Assembly: GCA_013399115.1 (NCBI GenBank)
Contig: VXAA01007177.1
Coordinates: forward strand, 210,505-274,504
Source of the DNA: Anseranas semipalmata
Lineage: Eukaryota > Chordata > Aves > Anseriformes > Anseranatidae
Reading direction: 5' to 3'
DNA length: 64,000 nt
The notes below the pieces were generated by a model that was given only the letters and a program-made list of their open reading frames with translations, ran no database searches and was not told where the DNA came from. A program made the translations under genes and the position numbers. Below are positions 26,941 to 39,568 of this stretch, piece after piece; position 1 is the first letter of the stretch; every line of letters begins with the position of its first letter.

Positions 26941-29900
26941 AAGACATGTAGGTGCCTCATTGCCAGCCTGGAAGCAGAGATGAAAAAAAACCACAGCAGA
27001 GAGAACAGTGAAACACCACCAGGTATCTTTTGTGATAGACATGAACAGAAATTCTCATCATTGTCCTTCTTGTTGGTTCCTTTCTACTATCCCTGCACTG
27101 ACCTACTACAGAACAACACTGTACGTGGTAGAGGAGTAAAGGCCTCTTCAGCATATCAGTTTGTGCATGCTATGTCACAGGAGATTAAGGGTTTAGAAGG
27201 GGCTTGAGGGCATGTTGAAAGAGATTGAGAGTTAGAAGACCTTTTATGCACATATGAATGACTTGGCCCTTAAAAGTATCTCAAAAGACATTATGGATTC
27301 AGGCTAGTTGGCTCACATACTGTCTGCCCAAAAGCCTCCAGTGCAGTCACCCCCTTTCTGTGACTATCAATATTGAAGACCTGTTGTGCATTCTAAAATG
27401 ACATTGTATCACATTCTAAAATAAAAATAACTTGTTTCACAGATAAATGCTAAATTAAGTTATTTACAAACTCCAGTTTGTAGTCTGCAGTCCATTTCAC
27501 TGCAAACCAACAAAATGAGTCCGTCAAGATATATTCCTCAAAATTCCTTGCTCTGCCCTAACCTCTTCTTCATATAATACTTTCCCTGCTTGAGTAACTT
27601 CGGTATGAATCCTTTTATCTGCATTTCCAGTATGCAGAGAGACTAAGGTTGGCCTGTGCACCTCTGGAGCATGAATCATTGTAGAACATAAGCCTGTAGA
27701 GATTAACCTTATTGGTTTTTTACTATTTCTTTATGGCTCTGTTAAAATCAAAAAGACAGGTAGTTGGACTTTTCATGGTGCCTTGATATAGTTCAAAGTA
27801 GATTAAGATAATCACAAATTCAGAGATACTAATTCTTATTAACTATAATGTTTTTTTTTTTTACAGCATAGTTGCCACATTGATAACAAATTCATTTTAG
27901 ATAAAGAACCTTGTCACCAGATAGCAAAAAACTTTAGTCATCACTTGTGTTTCTAACAGAAATCTAATATAGGGACCACAGAAATTAGCAGATCTGTCGA
28001 GCTGTCAAGAGCTAATACAGGTACTTAAAAGATCTAGCCATGCAACTCATAGTAAGAATAAGTACCTTCTTTCTACTGAAATAGTTTAAGTGTTAAACAA
28101 ATGTTTCACTTTAAAAAAAAATTTTATATGTCCATTTTATGACTACTGCATCATGCAGTTAATTCTTAAGTCAAAAATACCATTTGTCTAAGATCCTAAT
28201 GACATTTACAGGGTCTACAATTAAATAAACAAAAGATACTTTACCATGTCTCAGTATCTTGTCCCTGAAAAAATAACATACTGTACTTCTGCAGAAATAC
28301 ACCTTTTCTTCTGTTTAGTTTATTACCTGCAGAGAAAAAGTTTTAGGTATCTTTTTATGTCTTGTAGCTGTAGTCTCTAAACTATATGTAATTACTTTCA
28401 ATGAAAAAAAGAAAACTATAATGGGAATAGCTTTATTGTCATATTTTTACTAGTGGGTGTGAGAAGTGATTTAACTTACAGGTACTGATTATTTAATTGT
28501 ATTGATATAGAGCATACAGCCTACCATGACTAGTGAATCATTCAGACTGACAAGAGGAGGTGTAGAAACTCTTCTTGCTTCTATTCTGCCACATCCTTCT
28601 AGTTTTACAAAGGAAAAAGCTTTATTCATAGGTGGGGGTTAGTAAGTCATTAAAGTTCTTGATAACAGCTACGAATGCATAAAGCAAACACATCAAATGC
28701 ATATGGTACAATTCTGAAATTAATTGGATAGTGAAACAAACTATTCCAAGAGGTGACTATATCATCAGATACACAGTATAGCTGACTCTGAGCCTACATA
28801 GGGTTTAAAAATAATCATTGTAAACTTTACAAAATTAAGCTTATATATAAATTGCTTATTCCATTTAATTTGTTAGTGTGTGACCTTTATTCAACACAAT
28901 TGTTGCATAAACACATTTACTTGTTTAGATGTGAAAAGACACCACAAACTATTAAAGTCTTAGCTACATCACTATGTATGAAAGTAATTGTACTGTGTAT
29001 TTTTTTCAACCTATGGCCCTGCAGCAGTAGTTGATTAAAAGACCATGAATTCAGTCTGCAAAATAATTGTGCTTTGGACAATACTTGACCAAAAGTAATT
29101 AGCAGAATAAATTCTCAGAATGGCTTTCAGCAACCTGAATAGATAAGTTGTCTATAGGTAGGCTTGAATATGACTGCTTGAGTTCTACAGTCATATTATA
29201 CATGAATAATAGAGCTCAGATTTTAGATACACAACAAAGCACAAACTTCTGGCTCAGAAAATCTGTTTTTCTTTTCTTCCTCATCAGCATGGTCATATTT
29301 TTCACTAAACGTAAGATGGAGAATAGCAAGAGACTAATGGATTCATATAAATCTCTTCAGTTATTTTCAGTATCTCTTTCCTGGGGATAATTAAAAATAA
29401 GATGCATGTCATCTGGTGTCTAAATACTTATCATTTTGTATGGTTACAGATGACAACAGATTTTAGAGCTATGGTTTTCTCATTCTTTTTCATTCTTTAA
29501 ATTATGTACATCTTTCTCTGTTTTTTTTTCTTTCACTACGTAGTATGCATATCTGAAATTGTTATCTTGTATTTTCACCATCATTAATAATTCCTTTATT
29601 AGTATAAATTAATATTCTAAGAAGCTGGGTAAAAATAATAGCCTGAAAGCATTAACTAATATATATAGTAACAGAAACATTAATCTTAAGATTAGGGTTT
29701 TTTTTCTTCTTTTCTTTTTTCTTTTTTCTCTGTTTCTGAAGAAACAAAATAACATAAGAGCTGAGTTAGAAAAGATCTAGTATTGGAAGAGTTGTGAACT
29801 AGTTGTGAACTAATCATATTCTATTCACTAGTTGTGAACAAATCATATTCTATGATTCTATGATTCTAGTAATTATATTCACTAAATAGTGAAAGAGTTC

Positions 29901-32900
29901 CCCTTTTAAGTACCACCATGTTTGTTTTGCCAAAAATGAAGTGGGTTTCTTCAACAAATCATTAAAAATCTGTCTGGTACTTGTAGTCCAAGAAAAGCAA
30001 TGTTGTTGAAGGGAAATATTGTCTCCCTTTTTTGTTTGGTACAAAAGACAACCATAATGTATCTGCCCGCAGGGCAAAAATCTCAGAAAACGGAGAAGTT
30101 GAGAATGGTTGTATATTCTGCACAACTTCAGAAATGACATGTTAGTAATGATCCATGGCAAGAAAGCTGCCATATCTAGACAATTCTTTGGTAAAAACAA
30201 ATTATATTTAATGGTATAAGAATGGATAATATTTATGGCTAGGAAGAGAATGAGCTAGACTATTCTAAGTAATGTGTCAAGAAAAAAGATATTTGAATTT
30301 AACTTATATCACGACACTTGAAATGAAAATAATCCAGACAAAGATGAAGTTTGCAGATCCTGAGACGAGAATCTTTGTGCTTCTATATTTATCACAATTT
30401 ACTTCTAACAACTGGGATTTCATCATTGTTGTTGATTTCCAAGTTGTTTTTCAGAACAGTGTATAACAGTATTTTTACTTAAACATGAAATAAAAATTAC
30501 AAATATGATAATTTCTCTTATTTGTCAATTTATAATTACTAAAAACGATGAAACCACTAGAATTGAACTCGCCCCTTGAAATGACAGAAATGAAGAGAAT
30601 CGTAAGAACAACTTAGAGACCTGAATAGGGAAATTTGAGCATTGATACAGGATGTTGCAAGTCTGATAAAGAAATCTATTAAAATATTGTTATTTGGCAT
30701 CAAATTATAAAAATATTTTTAGATGAAGTGAAAAAAATCATAGAATTGTAAAACCTAAAGAAGAACAGATAATGCAATTATAAGAAGATACAGGTGAGCT
30801 ACTTAAATTACCATATTCCACTTAACAACTCAGTGATCATAATCATTTTACAACTCTATTATAGCCACAGCTAGAATAATTTAGAAAATCATCAACTCCA
30901 TCTAGTGGTGATTTTCTGTAAAACTATGCTTCTATAAGGAACTATATTCCAAGCTTTGATTCTAATTTGTTACATTTCAAGAAACAACAACAGATAACAA
31001 CAGCAATCCACTTGATTGATATATGAAAAGATTTTAGACTTTTTATAGTATTGAAAAAATCAGTAAATCAGTTTCAAAACCTATGCTTAAGAGTTTAAAT
31101 TTTATTCTAAGCGAATTCAATTGGTAGCAATTCCCACATGTCTTCCTAGAATGGTGCTCAAAATATCTTGCAAAGAAAGTCAACAACATTTTTCATAATG
31201 TACATCTTGGGAAGCTGAGGCAGGGGAAAATTAGACAATTTTGGCCAGTGTGAGCATGTGGGAAAGAGCCTCGGTCTCCCCAGCTGCTCAGGTCAGTCTT
31301 CTGCCCACAGAGAATCAGGATGAGAGAGGCTGTCTTTCTCCCTGGATGTCTTTGGCCCAACTCAAGAACAAGCTGGTAGTGACTAGCACTCCGTTACGAC
31401 ATATGAAATTAAATGGTATTTCTTCTTTTTATAACTTAGAGGAGGGAGTGATATCACTGCAATAGCCATCTCAGCTATTACAAGTAGTCAGGTTTGCAGT
31501 CTATTGAGACAATGTAAAGACTCATTAGACTTCAGAAGGTGATCTGCTTATTCAGTCCTTGCTAGTGTACAATGGAATCAAAGTGGCAGCATGGCATGAG
31601 GAAATTTACACTGCCACTCCCCAGTGATCTACTTTATTCTAAAGAAAATAAACAGTTCAAGTCCCCAGGACAATAACTGTCATTTTCCAAAAGCCTTTAA
31701 TCCACATGAAGTCATTTTGGATATTCTTGTTTATGTAACAACTAAAATGTAAGTCTGCTTATGAACTTTTAGATACTTGGGAAGCAGTATGCACCAGCAT
31801 GTTTATTCAGGGTCCGTGAAAGGAAAATGAAGTCCACAGTGGTCAGAATCAAAGAAAGGATGAAAGTGATTTTAACATTGTGAAGATTTGGGTCTGTGGG
31901 GGGAGTGTGGACATCAAACAAGGTTTAATTTTTATTCCTGTTTTCACAACAATACTGTTCCGGCAATATGGTGGCCTTCAGGAAATAGACCCAATATTCA
32001 CCTCCAGATTTTCCATGACAGAGCAACAAAAATGTCCTAAATATTGTTGTATTCTATGTAAAGTCAAAAACAAAACCTTTCCCAATCATTAATTTGAAAG
32101 CTATCAATAAATTGTGGGGTGGTCCCTATCTATGAGAAAAGTATTACTTACTGATATCAGTAAACATAATTCCATAACCAGGATGATAAGGGTTCACCTC
32201 TAGCTTGATCTATCACTACCATGTCCGTCATAAACTGTACAGCCATAACATCTAGGACACTGAGCAAAGTATTAGAACTATAGCGAGCTGTGCTTTCAGA
32301 GCTTACAGTCTTGGTTAATCTAAAATTTAAATGCTTAAAGCATTCACTGGTGAAAGTATCCAAAGATTATTTTGGGTGAGTAAACTTTACAAAGAGACTG
32401 CTCTTCTAGAAGTATAAATAGTTCGCATCAATAAGAAGCTCACTCACCCTCTGCTGGATTTAGTCAACCACAGGTGATTCACAGAATTTGTATAGCCAAG
32501 CCCTCTCCCACCCAAACCTATCCTCCATTGACAAGAGTACTAAGGAGAATTCACTGAATTGAAGGAATTCTTGGCCACTGGCACTCTTTCTCTCAAGCCA
32601 TTCCATGCGTTCAATACATTTCTTCCTGGACAAAGTGGTATTCTGCATTATTATATTCTGTCCTTATCAATACCCGTGGATGCAGCATTCAGCATTTAAA
32701 ATTCTCTAGACAACTGGGACAAGAATCATACTCACATGCCAGCAGTGAACAATCATTCCTTGACTAGTATTAGCTCATCTAGTATTTTCCTTACATTTAT
32801 CCACAAACTTTATGATAGCATTGCATAGGCCTTTCCCTTACCAATTCTTTATTGTGGCCAAAAAAAAGAAAAGAAAGAAAGGAGATATCATAACTCCCTG

Positions 32901-34136
32901 ATACCTTCCTGCCTTCTACTTATGTGAAGTACATCAGCAGAGAGTTCACTGGGGCCATCACCATCTTTCTTCTGCTTTTGTCTGACTCCAGAGCTAATCT
33001 TTCATACTGAAATTCCTATATTAGCATACAAATCTTTTGAAAAGAGATAAAGTGTTTCAAAACAACGAAGTTGCAACAGGATCTGGATCCTGGAACTGGG
33101 ATCGTCATTCATATGTAATTCAAAGGCATTTGTGCAGCACCAGAACAATTACATACTCCTCCCTAAGGGTACAACACCGCTTTCATATGGGAATGAAACA
33201 TTCACCCTATTTCCGTTTTTTCTTGTCTGGGTCTGATGAAAACAAAGGGTTTTCAGAGTGCACTGAAGGATGATCTACCATGGTCTGAAAAGACAAAATT
33301 AGCATCTTTATCGTCACAATTAAACACAAAAGACTTTAAAAAAACATGTATTTTTTAAAACAATGACACTTCATCACACCAGCTTCCTTTTTGGTGTGTG
33401 AAGCTTTAATCCTGTATCTGTAAAAATTTTGAGGGTCTTATCCATCTTAGTTCTGAATGATGTTCAGAGCATCAGTATCAAAAGAAAAGAAAATATGATT
33501 GATGATTAGGTGAGAGGGATTTAGAGTGAACTGTAAATGAGTCAACTGTCAATGACAATTCATGGATGTGTTCCCATTGTTTCCAAAATCTAAAGCTCTT
33601 TATGACATCCTCATTAAAGATTAGCAAAAGAATAACAAGTCCTCTGTTTTTTTGTTGTTGTTGTTTTTGTTTTTAATTATCATCTCCATGTAGGGTTCTC
33701 CATGAGCTTTTAGCAGAGGTAACATGCTACTCAAGTAATATGAGGGACAGAAACTTTCTTCAAATAAAGCAAACCATCATCTAATGTACCCTTTTTGTTG
33801 ACTTTGAGATGCTTGAGAATTTTTTTTTCTGCTGCATCCACTGACTGCTCCCTCATCCAAGTCTCCTTGGATGGCTGATGCGAACCTGATTCATGCTGTA
33901 CTGAAATGGACAACGGCACTCATACAATCAATTTTCTGACTTGCACAGTTTTTACTTTAGAAATAATCTGATTACGGTCTACCTGAATGAAGAACTTTCA
34001 TTTGTTCAATAGATTTCAGTTGCTTGCTTTCTTCTGTTTATTTATAAAATCTTTAAGATTTCCATAATAAACTAAATAGAAAATATCATCCCTTAAAGGA
34101 ACATCCCCTGCCCACCTTTAAAATAAGTATTCTATT
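26941..34136. other. Intergenic, nothing coding recognised
   Basis: AT-rich desert with one short tandem repeat near 29.8 kb and pyrimidine tracts near 29.7 and 33.65 kb. The stretch at 31.2-31.4 kb is locally GC-richer, without a recognisable exon. Confidence 0.55.
29799..29872 (+). repeat. Short tandem repeat ending in a CR1-like tail
   Basis: ACTAGTTGTGAAC(T/A)AATCATATTCTAT occurs twice with a period near 30, and the second copy runs into TATGATTCTATGATTCTAG, the CR1 3' octamer repeat. No CR1 body precedes it, so it is either a very short remnant or chance. Confidence 0.55.
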
Positions 34137-34273
34137 TCATAGAATCATAGAATCATAGAATGATTTGTGTTGGAAGGGACCTTAAAGATCATCTCATTCC
34201 AACCCCCTTGCCATGGGCAGGGACACCTTCCACTAGACCAGGTTGCTCAAAGCCCCATCCAACCTGGATTTAA
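34137..34273 (-). mobile_element. CR1 LINE 3' fragment
   Basis: Three ATAGAATC tail units (TCATAGAATCATAGAATCAT) are followed by TTGGAAGGGACCTTAAAGATC, CCAACCCCCTTGCCATGGGC and ACCAGGTTGCTCAAAGCCCC, a typical CR1 3' end in reverse. Confidence 0.92.
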
Positions 34274-34435
34274 ATGCTCAAAGAAAATGTTCTATATTCT
34301 ACTTACCCTATATAGATAAGATCCTTGCCTAAGGTCAGTTAGGAATTCCATAAGCGAGGCTACTTATCTCCTACATTATATAAGTACTTGTAAACTCAAA
34401 TGAACAACTCAAGAAACCTTAAACTGTTATAAAGA

Positions 34436-34498
34436 TTTAAGAAACACAGAAAAGAACACCTTCAGAGAACAAGTTTAAGAAACACCTTCAGAGAACAA
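34436..34498. repeat. Imperfect tandem duplication
   Basis: TTTAAGAAACACAG...AACACCTTCAGAGAACAAG is followed directly by a shorter copy, TTTAAGAAACACCTTCAGAG, lacking an internal segment. Confidence 0.75.
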
Positions 34499-36074
34499 AA
34501 GTGGCAGTAGAGTACCACAGCATTTTCCCAAAAACATTTTTCCCTTAAACCTGTACAAAAAAAAAAAAAAAAGATACAATTTTCTTTCTGAATATTTTAG
34601 AATTCTCTAAAAGACTTCTTTTCCTCTTTATAAAAACTAATTTATGTGCTTGAATCCTGAATAAGCCATATAAGATCACTTCTCTTTAAGGCCTGGCAGT
34701 GTTCTTCTGTCCTTTAAAAGAGAGGATGCACCTTACTGCTGAAAAGATATTGTAACTGGTTGTTTGCATCTTAATCAAATAATTCACAAAGTATCATCCA
34801 GCATCACCCACAATCTGCAGTTAAGGACTCTACAAAATACTTTCTGCAAGGCAAGTATTACTGACATTTAAATATAACTTTCAAACATAAAACAAAACAA
34901 TCTATTCAAGCAAAACAGAACATTTATACCTACAGGCTAGTGTTTGTTCAGTTGGCTTGGCAGATGATAAGTGGAAGTTTTCCTGCCTTTTATTTACAAG
35001 ATGAAAAAGGAGAAACTTCCTAAGTTTCTTTAATTTGCCACAACAGCTCAATGATCAAGCAAGTAAAAAAAATGTAGATACATAAACTACACCTTTTTGG
35101 TCATCACATGTAGATGTAGCACATCACAAGTGCTTTCTCAACTTCAGAAAGGGTAATAGATTCAATGTGGATAATCACTTTCACCTCAATATTGCGGTTA
35201 CTCCCCCAGGGTTTGTCTACTAAATGCATTTCTCTTGCCCTTAGCAGAGTGCTAGTCATGGATCACAGTGTTCAGATATATCAAAAGAGAAGGACCATTT
35301 AAACTTTTAGCTCAGGGAGGAAAAACTATAAGCAATTCAGCTTATGTCCTGTTTGAAAGGTCAAGGAATGGAACAGAGTGGTATTGCATTTATATAGACA
35401 CATTAAACTCCTGACCCAGAATGAACACAGCAATGCATGCAGTATCTGAGCTCTGCTGGGTGAAACCACATGGTCTCACAGCAGGAGAAATATCACTCCT
35501 AACCACTGCAGCTCACATACCTGCTTATTATCTGAGCAACCCAGTACCAGGAGACCTGAAATTGCTGTTTTGTGAGGAAATTCCTGCTGCCAAGAGGTGG
35601 TATGTTTGAGTTTAAAAGACACCAAGAACAGTCAGAAGTGATTTTAGATCAAAACATTCAAACAAGGACCAGAAAAGATAATAGAACTAGAAAAAAAAAA
35701 ATTGCATTTGGTAAATAGTAAGCTAATACTAATAGTAATGTGAAAACAAAGGAACTAAGAGAGTCCATAGTAAAAAATAAAAAAATAATAAAAAATAAGG
35801 TAAGCTGGCCACCTGTCTCCTAAAAACAGTTAAAAATATAAGGAACTGATTAGTTATTCCTTTACTTTTATTAATATATGATCATACAAATTGAGTATAA
35901 AATACTGCCATCATGGTTAGGCCCTAAAAATTTAAAAAGCTATGCCATGACTGAGCATCTCCATATGTGAGTTGGAGTTCTGGACAGCCTGCCATAATTC
36001 AGATGTTTACAGGAGGTTGCTATTATTTGTCAGAGGTTCACATAAATAGAGAAAAATGTTTGAGGCTCCGTCAT

Positions 36075-36094
36075 ATAAATAAATAAATAAATAA
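36075..36094. repeat. (AAAT)n microsatellite
   Basis: About five units of ATAA, roughly 400 bp upstream of the G2E3 CpG island. Confidence 0.85.
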
Positions 36095-36469
36095 AAACAT
36101 AGAAAACAGCAGAACAGGTACATTAAAATGTGAATTCTTCCTTTAGAGCTTGTGCTACTCGTTGATGTGTTGGCTGTGGTCAGCAGCATGCGTGCATGTG
36201 CGCTGCGTTCCGTTACAGCAGTCAAATGTCACAGCACTTATGCGAACACCAAACACAAAGCTTTACTGAAAAGCTCCATTTTACTACAGGCAAACATCAT
36301 TGCGTACAAGTGGGCTTCCCATCAACTATGGGAAAAACAGGTCAAGACTGTGACCTTACAAGTGGGATAGTTTAGGGTAGTATTTTAAGTGGATTTTTCA
36401 AAAAAAAAAAAAAAAAGTTTCCATAAGTAAGACTGAAGTACTCCAAAACAGGCTTTCTGGAACCAGAGA

Positions 36470-37310
36470 CTGCCTGCTCCGGTGGAGTTTGCAAGGACCG
36501 AAGGCAAATCAAGTCCCTGAGCTCCAGCGCCGCCCGCGGGCAGGCCGCGGAGGGGAGCGGAGCGGAGCGGGGGGCAGGGCCGGGCCCCTCCCTCCCGTGG
36601 CAGCCGCAGCCGAGCGCCGATCCCCGAGATCGCTCTAGGCTCCTCCCCTTCAGCCGGCCTGCCCGGCCAAGGCGGCCGAGCGCCGGTGTCGCGGATGGCG
36701 GGCGCGGCGGTGGGCGGAGCAGGAGGCGGGCTCTCGGCTTCCGGGCCGCCGGCGGATGTTGGGGTTTGAATTGTCTGTCAGTTAGCGCGGGCGGCTCCAG
36801 CGCGGGGCGGCCGCCGGAGCTCCTCGTTGGCCGGGCCGGCGGCGCGGTGGGTAACGCGGGTGGCGAGGCGGGCGCCGCCTGGCGAAGGGCGAGAGCCAGC
36901 TGCGGGGCTGAAGGGGCGGCTTGGACTGCGGTGGCCGGAGGGCGGGAGCCCCCTGCTTCCCCGTGAGGGCAGCGCGGCGGGGCGATACCGTCCCCCTGCT
37001 GTGGGGAGAGGAACCTTCCCTCTCTTTCCGTGACGCGCTGGGGAGGGAGGGCAGNCTCCGCGGCGGCCGCTGGCGGCGTCGCGCCCCGCAGACGCGGGAG
37101 GGAGGGAGGGAGGCGGGGCGGGGCGGCTTCTTCCACACAAACGGCCGCGGCCGTTGTGCCTTTTAAAAAGGTGCTGCGTAGGCTCCGGTGGGGCCCGGTG
37201 GGGACTCGGACAGCGAGCGGGGAGCAGGTGTCCTCGGGACGCGGGGGGAGTTGTCCTGGTCCCGTCCCGGAGCTGTTTGCTGAGCAGAGGGCTGCGTTAT
37301 GAGCAGCGAG
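36470..37310 (+). promoter_or_regulatory. G2E3: CpG island promoter and probable non-coding exon 1 of G2E3
   Basis: Very GC- and CpG-rich block in otherwise AT-rich sequence, with many GC boxes (GGGCGG), an ETS-type site on the minus strand (CCGGAAGC, 36737-36744) and a TTTGAA motif at 36765-36770. It lies upstream of the first G2E3 coding exon, so exon 1 (untranslated) should start here. The exact start and exon 1 end cannot be fixed from sequence. Candidate donors are GG|GTAACG at 36851, CAG|GTGTCC near 37226 and GGG|GTGAGT at 37771. One base is unresolved (N at 37055). The long open frames on both strands are a by-product of high GC. Confidence 0.8.
37140..37155. repeat. 16-bp perfect palindrome in the G2E3 CpG island
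   Basis: AACGGCCGCGGCCGTT is its own reverse complement. The flanks CACA and TGTG continue the symmetry with one extra A on the left. Confidence 0.95.
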
Positions 37311-39512
37311 GTGCTGTGGAGGCCCTGTCGTGTGGGAGTGCAGGACACCAGCGTGGACTGAGGGCATGCGGGAGGGTGCCTTGCAGCCTTTGTTTGTGTG
37401 CTATGGAAAAGGGTACTGAAATCCGGCCTCTCGGGGTTTGTTTTACCCTTCCCCCTAATTAAAACAAACAAAAAAGTTAAAAACAACTGATATTCTGGAG
37501 CAGTAAAGAGTTCTAGAACTTAACAAAACTGCTTTCACAGGCGAAAGAGATCGATTTTATTTACACTTTGGTTTTTATAAACATTGGGTGATAATGTGTT
37601 CCTGTCTTGCAAATAGACTAATAGGGGATTGCTTTGTCCTATAGAACTCATGCATACGTCCTATGCATGGAGCCTCGGTGCTTGTCTTCACATATCCTTT
37701 GACTTGCAAATTTGAATTCTAGTGTTCGCTTCCCTGAAAGAGTGCGAGGAAGTAGAAGGGATTTGCGGGGGTGAGTAACGATTTTGTTTGTTTGTTTTGC
37801 TGGAGCCGGGAGAAGGGAAAGGGAGGAGGTTCTTCTCTCGTTGCCAGCCAAACGTGCTTTCTCTGCCTCGCAACACAATAACGTGAAAAACTGGTCTTCA
37901 GCGGTTATACGTAGAGGGTTTCTTTGTTGCATTACCCTGTGGTAGATCCAGGATTGTGAAGCTGGCAGTGACCATTCCTGGGAAATCCTAAGAGAAGGGA
38001 AAAAATATAAGCTATGTTTTTGTCGTCTTCTCCCCCTGTCCCTAGTTCAGTATCTTTACGTTTTATAATTTAGAAAAGGGGAAGCTTGTTTCTGGGAAAA
38101 CTGGAACCTGGAACCATAATTTCACCGGACTGTTGTGTACGCTGCCACAACCTAGATTGGTTGCAGCATTGTTGATTTTCATTTTAAGTTGTTTTCTGGC
38201 AAATGTGTCATGTCAAAGTATCCCATTTGCCTTTAACGAAGTACAGTATCACAGAACAGTTGTTTTATGCCTGAGAGTTCTGCTTCCATTTTCTTCTTTC
38301 TCACTCCTTGATATGACCCTCCTCCTAAAACTCCAGTCGAATAGCTGCAGTACTCTATTTGCAAAAACTTGTTGTAGCCTCAGGATTGTTCATGGAGCTG
38401 TACCTGGCAGTCATCTAAAGTAATCTGTAGATAGCAAAGCTCTGATAGCTTGGAGTCCATCAGGCTTCCAGTTCAGAGGTATAGTTTGTTATCAGCTGCC
38501 TCCCAGCTCACTTGGGTATGTATCAAGGGCGTTGTTCACCTACCTGTGAGGTAAAGCATGGATGTGTGGGCAATGATCCCAGGATGCTTGTCTTCCAGAC
38601 CTTATGTAATGCGTTCTTCAGCTCCTAAGAGGAGGCAGGCCAAAGATCTACGGATGTGTACCTAAAAGGGTTCTACTTTGCGCTGGAGAAAGAATAATTG
38701 TCTTAGGACTGCCTTGAAGAATCTTGTTTACTTTTTTTTTCCAAGGTGGTCTAGGAAGTATGGCACACAGTGAAGGCTAGCTCCCTATATTGTTATGTTA
38801 ATGTTTCCTGGGGATCTAGTTTTTACAGACATATGATGTTTTGAAATAAACGCAGGTTAGGTCAACGTTTCTCAATAGATTACTCTTCACTTTAGGAAGT
38901 AAAATACATGTTTCTACACGGTGTAAATTCCCATGTATGCATGTGCCTGTTTGGATTCCTCACTTATTTCTTTTTTTGGTCCTTGACTGGCATTTCTTCG
39001 ACTAGGATCCTGCAAACAACGGAGACTACTTTCAGTCATGTTCCCAGTTTGTTTTTTCTTCTAAATTACTCATGTTAATGCAATCTTTATTTGAGCAGGA
39101 GTCACTGCCACTACCTTGGTTGTCCTTGGATGGTTGTTTCATTATTTTTGATGTTAAAAATAACTACAAACTCTTTATGCATAGGCCTATGCCTAAAAGT
39201 CTAATGTAGCAGCTAGCTATTTTCAAAAGAGGAAATGAAGTATCTTGTTAGTATTTTGAGGAAATAAATAACCAAAAGTTACTACATGCCATTAGTATGG
39301 GTATATTCTGAACATTTGCATCCTGCTTTTTGAACCCCCATCTCTCACAATAACAGTTGGATTCTAATATTAGTTCTTTTGCTCTTGTTCCCATTTTAAA
39401 AACTTTACTGAGTTTTGGGATTTTTTGAATTTAAAACGATGTGTAAAAACGATACATAATGGTCATTCTTAATGCACTAGATGTATTTAACTTCATTTCT
39501 TTTTCATGATAG
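37311..39512 (+). other. G2E3: G2E3 intron 1 (approximate start)
   Basis: Lies between the CpG island and exon 2. A strong donor-like GGG|GTGAGT at 37771 could end an alternative untranslated first exon. No coding sequence was recognised. Confidence 0.55.
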
Positions 39513-39568
39513 ACAGGTAGAAGAGCTCACTAGAATGAGTGAAAGCAATTTTGACATTCAAAGCCCGC
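39513..39568 (+). CDS. G2E3: G2E3 exon 2, contains the start codon
   Basis: The acceptor is ATAG before 39513 and the donor is GTAAGT at 39569. ATG at 39535 begins [11 protein letters not shown], which resembles the human start (MNESKPGDSQN). The exon ends one base into codon 12. The upstream part of the exon is 5' UTR. Confidence 0.85.

Larger units (their letters stand above)
34274..36469. other. Intergenic, G2E3 upstream flank
   Basis: AT-rich, containing a tandem duplication, A-rich runs and an AAAT microsatellite. The last few hundred bases before the CpG island may hold proximal regulatory sequence, but nothing distinct was identified. Confidence 0.55.

Noticed and set aside
36372..37367. 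331-codon open frame on the minus strand over the G2E3 CpG island, plus several overlapping frames
   Set aside because: Pro/Ala/Arg-rich low-complexity translation, open in several frames at once because stop codons are rare at this GC content. It also spans an N. No domain is visible.
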